The notes beneath the pieces were generated by a model. The model worked only from the letters and a program-made list of their open reading frames with translations. It was not told where the DNA came from and searched no databases. A stretch of 64,000 bases of DNA from Arsenophonus nilaparvatae (GTDB lineage Bacteria > Pseudomonadota > Gammaproteobacteria > Enterobacterales > Enterobacteriaceae), in assembly GCF_000757905.1 (NCBI RefSeq), contig NZ_JRLH01000006.1; one strand, written 5' to 3'. Both the position numbers and the translations under genes were made by a program. Each line of letters opens with the position of its first letter. Position 1 is the first letter of the stretch. Positions 57,560-64,000 of this stretch are shown here, in pieces.

Positions 57560-57622
57560 ATGCATTGGTATACTGACTACTCTGATGGGCAAGAAGATAC
57601 TTATAAAACTACAATGGTATAA
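57560..57622 (+). CDS. Possible 20-residue peptide gene
   Basis: MHWYTDYSDGQEDTYKTTMV, with a very strong ribosome site (AAGAGGAGGAACG) and a hairpin immediately after the stop. The peptide is acidic and unknown to me. The strong translation signals support expression, but so short a frame may also be the remaining start of a truncated gene. Confidence 0.3.
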   Translation: MHWYTDYSDGQEDTYKTTMV

Positions 57623-57624
57623 AA

Positions 57625-57647
57625 GCTCAGCCCATAAAGGGCTGAGC
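57625..57647 (+). terminator. Hairpin terminator in the island after int and the small ORF
   Basis: Perfect 9-bp stem GCTCAGCCC / GGGCTGAGC with an ATAAA loop, 2 nt after the small ORF. A T-rich tract (TTATTTTTTG) follows about 14 nt later, so strength is uncertain. Confidence 0.6.
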
Positions 57648-57920
57648 CTCAGCGTATCCCTTATTTTTTGTAAACGGGGTTTGAGGGCCAATGGAACGAA
57701 AACGTACGCTTAGAAGCTAATTCATTGTTAGTTTGGAATTTTTAAACTTATTATGCTCAGTGGCACGAAAACTCACGTTAAAGGATTTTGGTAATGAGAT
57801 GATAAAAAAGGATCCACAAGGGGTTTACGCCGGAACCACCGAAATTTCCGTTACCCCAGTTTAAGCCCGGATCCGATACCAGACTGGTATGTTGATTATT
57901 TATCCCCGTGGCAATATGCC

Positions 57921-58109
57921 GTGGTGTTCGGGATGCTTTTCGGTTTTAGTTTGCTGCTTGCTATCAGTTATTTAAATAAACCTGATCACCTGTCTGGTTT
58001 CTTAGCATTAGTTGTTCTGCTTGTGCCAATTTTTTTAATCACTGGGATGGGGGTTGCACTAACCCTTTCATTTTCCGATAAAGCCTATAATGATATGGGG
58101 GGAAGGTAA
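57921..58109 (+). CDS. Small membrane protein A of a coupled pair
   Basis: 62 residues from a GTG start, with two membrane segments (FGMLFGFSLLLAISY and GFLALVVLLVPIFLITGMGVAL). The open frame continues upstream to 57798, so the true start may be earlier (PIPDWYVDYLSPWQYAVVFG reads as protein). The stop overlaps the start of the next gene (TAATG). I do not recognise the family. Base use is intermediate between backbone and the rest of the island. Confidence 0.55.
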   Translation: MVFGMLFGFSLLLAISYLNKPDHLSGFLALVVLLVPIFLITGMGVALTLSFSDKAYNDMGGR

Positions 58110-58444
58110 TGGATGAGTTAGTTGCTCTGATTTTGCCGCATAAGGTTGTTTTTTATTATGATGCAGTGGCGGTAGGCGTATTGCTTGCCATCATAACAGT
58201 GTATGCCGACTGGTCTTTGTACTTCGCTAACAAAAAACATTGGTGCGAACATAACAAAATAAAATCGTTAAAGGATAACCCAGAGGTTTACAGGTTGTTT
58301 ACGGAAATAAATAATGGTGCAAGAAAACATCTTTACCTTACTGCCCCATTAAAATTTTTCACTGACTACAAAATGTTTATAACAATAGTGGTGCTGTATT
58401 TGAGCATTACGATATTGACACTAGGGTATAATGTTAACTTTTAG
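58109..58444 (+). CDS. Small membrane protein B of a coupled pair
   Basis: 111 residues; two predicted membrane segments at residues 11-35 and 91-110, with a charged cytoplasmic or periplasmic middle (NKKHWCEHNKIKSLKDNPEVY). Its ATG overlaps the stop of the preceding gene, so the two are translated together. It has no motif that I recognise. It could be cargo of the island, for example an immunity-type or stress membrane protein, but that would be a guess. Confidence 0.6.
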   Translation: MDELVALILPHKVVFYYDAVAVGVLLAIITVYADWSLYFANKKHWCEHNKIKSLKDNPEVYRLFTEINNGARKHLYLTAPLKFFTDYKMFITIVVLYLSITILTLGYNVNF

Positions 58445-58842
58445 TTTATATAGCGGGCGTACGCCCGCATAGTGCCTACAAATCGCAATGCCAGTCTGAA
58501 TTTTTTCAAGTCTCGAATGTTTTTCTGTATCAAAACCAGCGTGGATTCTGCCTGTCCGGGTTGCGCGGATGGCTGTCCAGCCAGGAACTGGGTTCGCTGG
58601 GGACTTATTCGCTAAAAGTCGCAGTGATTGGTATGGCATTCAACTAGAGGATTTTATAGTGTTTTCTGAGGTACTTTGGACAAAATTAAGTAACTATTTT
58701 GAGTGAATGTTATACATCACAATGATGTTAACGATAAAAAAGGCGGCAATTGTGAATGCAGATATACGAGATTAAAAACATCAGGTAAAAAATTGCCCCT
58801 CACCCGAAAAAAGCGGGAGAGGAGCTGGATGCATCAGCCAGT
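58445..58842. other. Spacer between the small membrane pair and the symporter
   Basis: About 400 bp. Short open frames on both strands look like shuffled remains and have no recognisable family. The symporter terminator lies at its right edge. Confidence 0.45.
58786..58823 (-). terminator. Terminator after the symporter gene
   Basis: On the minus strand CCTCTCCCGC, a T-rich loop, then CGGGTGAGGGG form a stem with one mismatch, followed by CAATTTTTTA. It lies about 20 bp past the symporter stop. Confidence 0.7.
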
Positions 58843-60180
58843 TCAGGTCTCAGGCTGTTCACGAAGACTGTCTTTTTCCTCCAGTAGCCGACTAGCCAAC
58901 ACTCCGGAAATCATTGAACCATTGACATTAAGTGCCGTACGAGCCATATCTATAATTGGCTCAATCGCAATAAAAATACCCACTAATGCCACCGGGAAAT
59001 TAAGGGTGGAGAGGACGATAAGAGCCGCCAAGGTCCCACCGCCGCCAACACCCGCCACACCAATTGAACCAAGAGCAATAGCCGGTAGCATTGCCGCAAG
59101 GAAAGTCAATGAAAGAGGGTCTATGCCCATCGTCGGCGCAATCATGGCCACAATTACCGCTGGATAAATCCCGGCGCAGCCGTTTTGCCCCATACTTGAA
59201 CCAAAAGAAGCGGCAATGTTGGCGACGGTATCAGGAACACCAAATTTTTTCTGCACCGTAATCGCCAACGGAATTGACGCGGCACTGCTGCGGGAAACAA
59301 AAGCGAATGTCAACGCTGGCCATACAGTTCGGAAATACTGAACCGGATTTCGCCCGGCAATAACCAACAAAATAGCGTGCACAATAAACATCATCAGCAC
59401 AGCCAGGTAGCAGGTGGCAATAAAACCCAGCAAACTGACAAACTGCTCCAGTCTGTAGGCCGAAAATACCTTAGTCATCAGAGCCATAACACCATAAGGC
59501 GTCATGGCGATAACTATCCTGACCATTTTCATTACCCAGAACTGGACAGCATTGATGCCAGCACTAAGCTGCTCTCCCTCCTGAGGCGCTTCTTTTTTTA
59601 CTTTCAGTAGTGCAACGCCAGCCAGTAGGGTGAATACCACAATTCCGATAACGGATACACTGCGTGCACCGGTCAGATCGAGAAACAGGTTCGTGGGGAT
59701 AAGCGAAGTAATAAGTTTCGGCAGCGACACTGTAGCAGTTTTCGCTACATCATCAGCTGTCAGAGTGGACTGAAGATGGGCAAATACACTGGCGTCGAGC
59801 CCGATAGTACGGGCGGTCAACAGGCCAATGAACCCGGCTATCATAACCAGGAACAACATGCAGCCGACGATCGTCAGTGACATTTTGCCAATACCGGCAC
59901 TGTGCTCCAGTTTATTAATGGCGGAAAGAATGGATATAAAAATAAGCGGGATCGCGACCAGTTTCAGCAGGTTAACGTAACCGTTACCAACAATGTCATA
60001 CCAGTCGGTGACCTGATTTCTGGCCTCAGCGCTGACAAAGTGGAGTGAAATACCGATAAGTACGCCGAAAAACATACCGATAAAGACACTTTTTGACAGA
60101 GAGTCCCTGTGAAGGTCAACTTTAAAAATACTGTAACTGCACAATAAAAAGATCGCGATGTACGCGAGAATGGTGAACAT
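58843..60180 (-). CDS. TcyP-like sodium/proton:amino acid (cystine-type) symporter
   Basis: Dicarboxylate/amino acid:cation symporter family, nearest by eye to E. coli YdjN/TcyP (L-cystine uptake). ATG 60180 has AGAGGAT 6 nt upstream and gives 445 residues; an upstream GTG at 60207 is less likely. About eight helices plus two re-entrant loops. Signature stretches: FAFVSRSSAASIPLAI, FGSSMGQNGCAGIYPAVIVAM, GVAGVGGGGTLAALIVL and IEPIIDMARTALNVNGSM. It is divergent from hpdB with 1.1 kb of IS debris between. It may import an amino acid, but its substrate here is not certain. Confidence 0.85.
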   Translation of the reverse strand: MFTILAYIAIFLLCSYSIFKVDLHRDSLSKSVFIGMFFGVLIGISLHFVSAEARNQVTDWYDIVGNGYVNLLKLVAIPLIFISILSAINKLEHSAGIGKMSLTIVGCMLFLVMIAGFIGLLTARTIGLDASVFAHLQSTLTADDVAKTATVSLPKLITSLIPTNLFLDLTGARSVSVIGIVVFTLLAGVALLKVKKEAPQEGEQLSAGINAVQFWVMKMVRIVIAMTPYGVMALMTKVFSAYRLEQFVSLLGFIATCYLAVLMMFIVHAILLVIAGRNPVQYFRTVWPALTFAFVSRSSAASIPLAITVQKKFGVPDTVANIAASFGSSMGQNGCAGIYPAVIVAMIAPTMGIDPLSLTFLAAMLPAIALGSIGVAGVGGGGTLAALIVLSTLNFPVALVGIFIAIEPIIDMARTALNVNGSMISGVLASRLLEEKDSLREQPET

Positions 60181-60595
60181 AATGTATCCTCTTGCCTCAT
60201 TCAGCACCTGAAATGCCGGAAAGAGCCGAATTGAAAAACCCTATCCAATACATGGAATTGGGGCACGGGAGGGATTATAGAAAATGAGGGTTCCGGGAAC
60301 TACAAAAAAGATGGGATCATGTTCCACAAATAGCGAGTTCACTCGCATTTTCATCTAATGATGATCAACAACATCGCTGTGAACGTCGTGAATTAAGCAC
60401 AGCAAAGTTATAAATGCTGGCTCTTTGCCGCTCGAACCCGCAGCATGTCGTTCGTATCTGGTAAACAAATATTTCACCGCAGACCTGCCCGGCCCCCCTG
60501 CTTCCCGGCCAAAGTACAACTGCGGGCGAACGTTATCAGGCTAATTTTACCCAACGATCCTCACGAGGCGCTTACAGTAAATTTTGCGCCAGGCA

Positions 60596-60750
60596 GCTAA
60601 CGCCGATGTAAACGGTGCTCGTAATATTTTAGCGACAGGACATGCCGTATTTGCTTAGGAGGATGATGCAGTCAAACCCTCCGTTGAAGCAGGAGCCCAC
60701 CGAGGCGAGTCAAGTTACGGTCTGAACGTTGTCGTAATCCCCATCTGATA
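60596..60750 (+). pseudogene. Remnant of an IS200/IS605-type tnpB (C-terminus)
   Basis: In one frame the DNA reads ANADVNGARNILATGHAVFA, then TAG, then EDDAVKPSVEAGAHRGESSYG. This is the characteristic C-terminal end of TnpB (the ..D.NAARNIL.. block that carries the last RuvC Asp and the tail after it). The rest of the gene is gone. Confidence 0.75.
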
Positions 60751-60846
60751 TCTACATAAAGTTTCCGGGGAGCTTGACTCAGCATAAAATCGTTCGAGCA
60801 CAGGCTGATACAATCTTCTGAACTAACGCAGGATACTGGCTCAGGA

Positions 60847-60972
60847 ATGGAAAAGTTCTATTTAAGCGTTCCCTTCGATGAAAAAGACATAGCTAACACG
60901 CTGGGAACCAGAAAAAAGAAAGTGAAGGGCTTCCTGGATGCGATAAACAGCGTCTATCCGGACTGTACGTGA
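60847..60972 (+). pseudogene. Small ORF with DUF5710-like start
   Basis: A 41-residue frame MEKFYLSVPFDEKDIANTLG... The start resembles the DUF5710 motif (YLNVPFxEKDEAKxLGA) seen in plasmid and phage primase or topoisomerase proteins. It lacks the rest of the domain, so it is probably a fragment in an IS-rich region. Confidence 0.35.
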
Positions 60973-61090
60973 GAAGCATGCCTGTACTCAGTGCGATGCC
61001 ATCGTGCAGGCCCCCGCATCTTCACGGCCCATCGAATGGGGTACCGGAATCCTTCCCGCAATAGTAAGGAATGAGTATTATGAAAAAACT
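60971..61090 (+). pseudogene. Remnant of IS66-type TnpC
   Basis: One frame reads EKHACTQCDAIVQAPASSRP followed by IEWG, the zinc-finger end and start of the catalytic part of IS66 family transposases (typical pattern C..C....QAP....PI..G). The frame then runs into unrelated sequence. Decayed copy. Confidence 0.7.
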
Positions 61091-61323
61091 GCCATTCGGA
61101 AACATCAATGCCCCCACTGAGAATGAAAATAGAAATGATTTACGGATACGGAACATATCGCAATCAATCAATAAATTGATATTAAACAACAAAATAAAAA
61201 TATCGCCTTTGAATCATTTACTGTAAGGAGTAAATTATTAGCAGGCTATTTTATAAATAGACTGAGGGATTATCACGAGGGACGACGGTCAGAAGACCAA
61301 AATATTCAGAAGGCTTTAACCCA

Positions 61324-64000
61324 ATGAATACCGAAAAACTTGCTATTCTTCAGCAGCGAAGCATTGCTTCACACGCTGCTCATTCCGATATACACAATGA
61401 GTCAAATCTGAATGATGCTCCTTATCCCCGGGCAAAAGCGCTGCGGGATATTTATTTCCAAACTCTTTCATCTGTGGATACCGAATTTCCCTACTGGTAT
61501 ACCCGTAAGTGGGATGAACTGGCTGATGATGTGGCGATCGTTCGCCGTGCAGAAGCCCTGAAATGTGCTTTTTCCCATTTAACACCCAATATTTTCCCCG
61601 GCGAAAAATTGGTCATGCAGAAAACGGCTTACTACCGTGGCTCTTTTCCGATGCCATGGCTGTCGGAGAGTTTTTTTCTGGCTAACGCTGATGAGTTGAC
61701 CTCTCGTGCTGATACCGGTAGCGACAGTGCTGGAAAGCTCTCTCATTTTGGCAACGGCGGCGGTAATGTGACGCAAAGTGCCGGCAATATTGTGTCCATT
61801 GCCGGCAAATTTGGTATTCGTGCTGAACAAACTCCAGCTCTGATTACTTTAGCCAGAGCCTGGGAGGGACGTTCGGTTGAAGCGCTCGGACACAAGTACG
61901 AAATGCTGATACCAGATTACCAGATAAAAGAAAACATCATGAAGTCCGTGATTTGCATGTTCGATTCCGGTTATACCATTCCGCAGGGGCGTGAGGTCAT
62001 CAACTACTACTACCCGCTTCAGTATGGACTGGATGGTATTAAAAATTTTGCCCTCGAGCAGCGCGACCTGGTTGCCGGAAATGCTAACGGCGATGGCATC
62101 ATCGGCATGGACCGGCTCTATTACTACGACGCAGTGCGCATCATTATTGAAGGGCTACAAAACTGGATCTATCACTACGAGCAACACGCGCGTGTTCTTG
62201 CCGAACGCACTGATGATGAGCAACAGCGCCAGGAATATACTGACATTGCGGAATGTCTGGCGTGGATTGCCCATCATCAGCCCCGTACCTTCCACGAAGC
62301 TCTGCAACTCAGTTACACCATGCACCTTGCCGTGCTGAATGAAGATGCCGCCTCAGGAATGTCGCCGGGACGCATTGGGCAGATTCTCTGGCCTTGGTTC
62401 GAACAGGATATTGCTGCAGGGCGCCTTGATGAAGAAGAAGCGCTGGAACTCCTTCAGCTTCACCGTATTAAACTCACTTGCGTGGACTGTTTCGCTTCCA
62501 CAGGGGTAGTGGGTGGTGTACTTTCCGGCAATACTTTCAACAATGTGGTGCTTGGTGGACTGAAAAAAGAAGGTTCATCCGCCGCTAACCGGCTTGAAGA
62601 GCTGATCCTGGAAGCGGGTATTCGCTGTCAGTCCCCGCAGCCGACTCTGAGCGTGCTGTATGACGAAAAAGTACCGGAATCCTTCCTTCTTAAAGCCGTT
62701 GAATGCACGAAAACCGGTGTGGGCTATCCAGCCTGGGTTAACAATCAGGTGGGGATGCAGTTCCTGTTAAACCAGTACGCGGCTGAAGGAATGGATGTGG
62801 AGGAGGCTCGAGCCATTGCTCTTGGTGGTTGCCTTGAAACCTCACCGGGTTCGTTCCTGCCGCTGACGCTAAATGGCAAACAGTACGATCTTCCCGGCGG
62901 ATCCGGGCAGACTGCCGGCACTGGCGTGCACTTTCTTGCGAATCCAAAAATCCTTGAACTCGTCCTCACTAACGGTCTGGACAAACGTACAGGTACTCAG
63001 GTTTATCCGCCGCACAATTTGAAGCCAGACAGCTTCGAACAGTTATGGGAACAATTCACCCGTTATTATGCACAGACCTGCGATGTGGTGGCTAAAGCAA
63101 ACAACATTCAGATGGATATCTGGCGTAAAAATAATATGTCCATTATGAACTCCTTCCTGAAGCCGGATTGCCTGCGCGACGGTAAGCATATCGGCCAGAT
63201 GGGCTACCGCTACAATGCCACTTATAACATTGAAAGCTGCGGCACTATCACTTGCATCAATTCGCTGGCGGCCATTAAAAAACTGGTGTTTGACGACAAA
63301 GCGTATCCCCTTGAACAACTGACGGACGCATTGCTGAACACCTTCGGTTCCCAGACAGCCGAAGAAAGCGGCAATTATTCCATGGCTGAGCAGCGTAAGG
63401 CTAATACAGGCAGACGCTTTGATGATATTCATGCCGCCTGCCTGAATGCGCCTAAATTTGGCAATAATGATCCTTATGTAGATGATTTACTGAAAATGTA
63501 CGAAGCCTGGTTCTGTACGATGGCGCGTCAGTATGAATCGCTGTACGGCAAAAAAATGTACCGTTGCCAGATCTCAGTTTCCACACACGGTCCACAAGGT
63601 GCCTGTACGCTGGCGAGTGCTGACGGACGGCTGGCGGGAACGACTTACTCAGACGGATCCATGTCCGCCTATCCAGGCACCGATCGCAACGGCCCCTATG
63701 CGTTATTTAGTTCCGCGACGGTCTGGGATCACAGCCAGTCTCAGAACTCACAGATGAACCTGAAACTGCATCCCACTTCTGTACGTGGCGCATCGGGCTC
63801 GCGCAAACTGCTGGAACTAACCCGCAGCTATCTGCGGAAAGGCGGGTTCCATATTCAGTACAACATTGTTGATTCCAGAACGCTGCGGGATGCGCAGCAG
63901 CACCCTGAAAACTACCGTGAGTTGATGGTTCGCGTCGCGGGATTTACGCAGTACTGGTGTGAAATTGGTAAGCCGATTCAGGATGAAGTGATAGCCAGAA
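61324..64000 (+). CDS. hpdB: 4-hydroxyphenylacetate decarboxylase catalytic subunit (glycyl radical enzyme), 3' end cut by window
   Basis: Decarboxylates 4-hydroxyphenylacetate to p-cresol under anaerobic conditions. 892 codons are visible without stops; the Clostridioides difficile enzyme has 902 residues, so only the last few are missing. It follows that protein along its whole length, for example EFPYWY, YYRGSFPMPWLSESFF, SGYTIPQGREVINYYYPL, LNGKQYDLPGG. Active-site residues fall at the same numbers: Ser344, thiyl Cys503 (LGGCLETSP), Glu505, His536, Glu637 and radical Gly873 (VRVAGFTQYW). Small subunit hpdC and activase hpdA are expected just past the window. Higher GC than the backbone; island cargo. 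RBS AGAAGG lies 11 nt before ATG. Confidence 0.93.
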   Translation, partial: MNTEKLAILQQRSIASHAAHSDIHNESNLNDAPYPRAKALRDIYFQTLSSVDTEFPYWYTRKWDELADDVAIVRRAEALKCAFSHLTPNIFPGEKLVMQKTAYYRGSFPMPWLSESFFLANADELTSRADTGSDSAGKLSHFGNGGGNVTQSAGNIVSIAGKFGIRAEQTPALITLARAWEGRSVEALGHKYEMLIPDYQIKENIMKSVICMFDSGYTIPQGREVINYYYPLQYGLDGIKNFALEQRDLVAGNANGDGIIGMDRLYYYDAVRIIIEGLQNWIYHYEQHARVLAERTDDEQQRQEYTDIAECLAWIAHHQPRTFHEALQLSYTMHLAVLNEDAASGMSPGRIGQILWPWFEQDIAAGRLDEEEALELLQLHRIKLTCVDCFASTGVVGGVLSGNTFNNVVLGGLKKEGSSAANRLEELILEAGIRCQSPQPTLSVLYDEKVPESFLLKAVECTKTGVGYPAWVNNQVGMQFLLNQYAAEGMDVEEARAIALGGCLETSPGSFLPLTLNGKQYDLPGGSGQTAGTGVHFLANPKILELVLTNGLDKRTGTQVYPPHNLKPDSFEQLWEQFTRYYAQTCDVVAKANNIQMDIWRKNNMSIMNSFLKPDCLRDGKHIGQMGYRYNATYNIESCGTITCINSLAAIKKLVFDDKAYPLEQLTDALLNTFGSQTAEESGNYSMAEQRKANTGRRFDDIHAACLNAPKFGNNDPYVDDLLKMYEAWFCTMARQYESLYGKKMYRCQISVSTHGPQGACTLASADGRLAGTTYSDGSMSAYPGTDRNGPYALFSSATVWDHSQSQNSQMNLKLHPTSVRGASGSRKLLELTRSYLRKGGFHIQYNIVDSRTLRDAQQHPENYRELMVRVAGFTQYWCEIGKPIQDEVIAR

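Larger units (their letters stand above)
57519..57920. other. Island spacer with small ORF, hairpin and repeated motif
   Basis: Apart from the tiny ORF and hairpin below, it holds two imperfect copies of a GGAACGAAAACTCACGTTAA-like motif (about 57694-57713 and 57763-57782), followed by AAAGGATTTTGGTAATGAGAT. It resembles the segment near the replication region of pMB1/ColE1-type plasmids, which suggests a plasmid scar. No clear gene. Confidence 0.45.
60181..61323. other. IS graveyard and promoter region upstream of hpdB
   Basis: 1.1 kb with several short broken coding fragments (TnpB end, DUF5710-like ORF, IS66 TnpC piece) and then about 250 bp of AT-rich DNA next to hpdB. A dyad ATCAA-TAAA-TTGAT at 61167-61180 could be an operator. 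It is the reverse order of an FNR site (TTGAT-N4-ATCAA), so FNR is not supported. Confidence 0.55.
55990..64000. mobile_element. Genomic island at tRNA-Phe (left end; right end outside window)
   Basis: The region from the tRNA-Phe gene to the window end is richer in GC than the backbone and carries a P4-type integrase immediately after the tRNA, then accessory genes, IS debris and a metabolic gene. This is the classic layout of an integrative island whose left attachment site is the tRNA 3' end. The integrase is intact, so excision may still be possible. The right attachment site is not in view. Confidence 0.85.

Noticed and set aside
58421..58639. 72-codon minus-strand frame between the small membrane pair and the symporter
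   Set aside because: No ribosome site, no family, and it overlaps the end of the preceding gene.
61167..61180. FNR site before hpdB
   Set aside because: The half sites are in inverted order (ATCAA-N4-TTGAT) relative to the FNR consensus, so it is only a generic dyad.
61324..64000. Pyruvate formate-lyase or choline TMA-lyase
   Set aside because: The active-site string around Cys503 (GGCLETSP) and the Gly873 region (VRVAGFTQYW) match HpdB, not the PFL CCVSP or CutC VGCVEP signatures.

Overview
This is an AT-rich enterobacterial chromosome segment, most like the Morganellaceae (Arsenophonus, Providencia, Proteus) and most plausibly an insect-associated Arsenophonus-type genome. The reasons are E. 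coli-like gene blocks in an AT-rich background with very AT-rich spacers, a complete Na+-NQR operon beside dinB and yafK/yafJ/gmhA, several freshly broken genes, and a SopD-like type III effector. The genus is an inference; no rRNA gene is present to test it.

Layout. 1-6.3 kb: tRNA-Arg, tRNA-Ser, csrA, alaS, recA (LexA box, recX missing) and pncC. 6.3-10.2 kb: the phospholipid repair pair lplT-aas, where the aas start is disturbed at a run of 8 T, and an aroL copy broken by one amber codon. 10.4-15 kb: proBA, a 39-bp tandem repeat, an IS91-family transposase and crl. 15-20 kb: frsA, gpt, pepD and dinB (LexA box). 19.9-22.5 kb: a C45-family acyltransferase/hydrolase and a GDPD-like secreted gene with one in-frame TAG. 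22.6-29.8 kb: nqrABCDEF-apbE-nqrM. 30-37.4 kb: dpaA/yafK, yafJ, gmhA, fadE, lysA and lysR. 37.9-40.8 kb: less common genes (metallo-beta-lactamase-fold protein, DsbA-family protein, small secreted protein, prepilin peptidase). 41-55.8 kb: the rsmE-gshB-yqgE-yqgF-yggS-proC-yggT-rdgB-hemW run and the yggN/glsB, trmB-yggL, mutY-yggX-mltC group. The SopD-like effector gene lies between these two blocks, where E. coli carries yggM-ansB.

From 55,990 to the window end a genomic island begins at tRNA-Phe. It has a complete P4-type integrase, a tiny ORF, a pair of small membrane proteins, a TcyP-like symporter, decayed IS fragments (TnpB and IS66) and a glycyl-radical enzyme that runs off the window. 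That enzyme matches 4-hydroxyphenylacetate decarboxylase HpdB (Ser344, Cys503, Glu505, His536, Glu637 and radical Gly873 all in place), which makes p-cresol. The island is visibly richer in GC than the backbone, so it looks recently acquired from another enterobacterium.

Together the backbone genes give housekeeping functions: translation, SOS response, proline, lysine and glutathione synthesis, lipid repair, sodium-pumping respiration and envelope maintenance. The items most worth following are the SopD-like effector, the hpd island, the C45 enzyme, and the three point-lesion genes (aas, aroL, GDPD-like), which show early genome decay or some form of readthrough.
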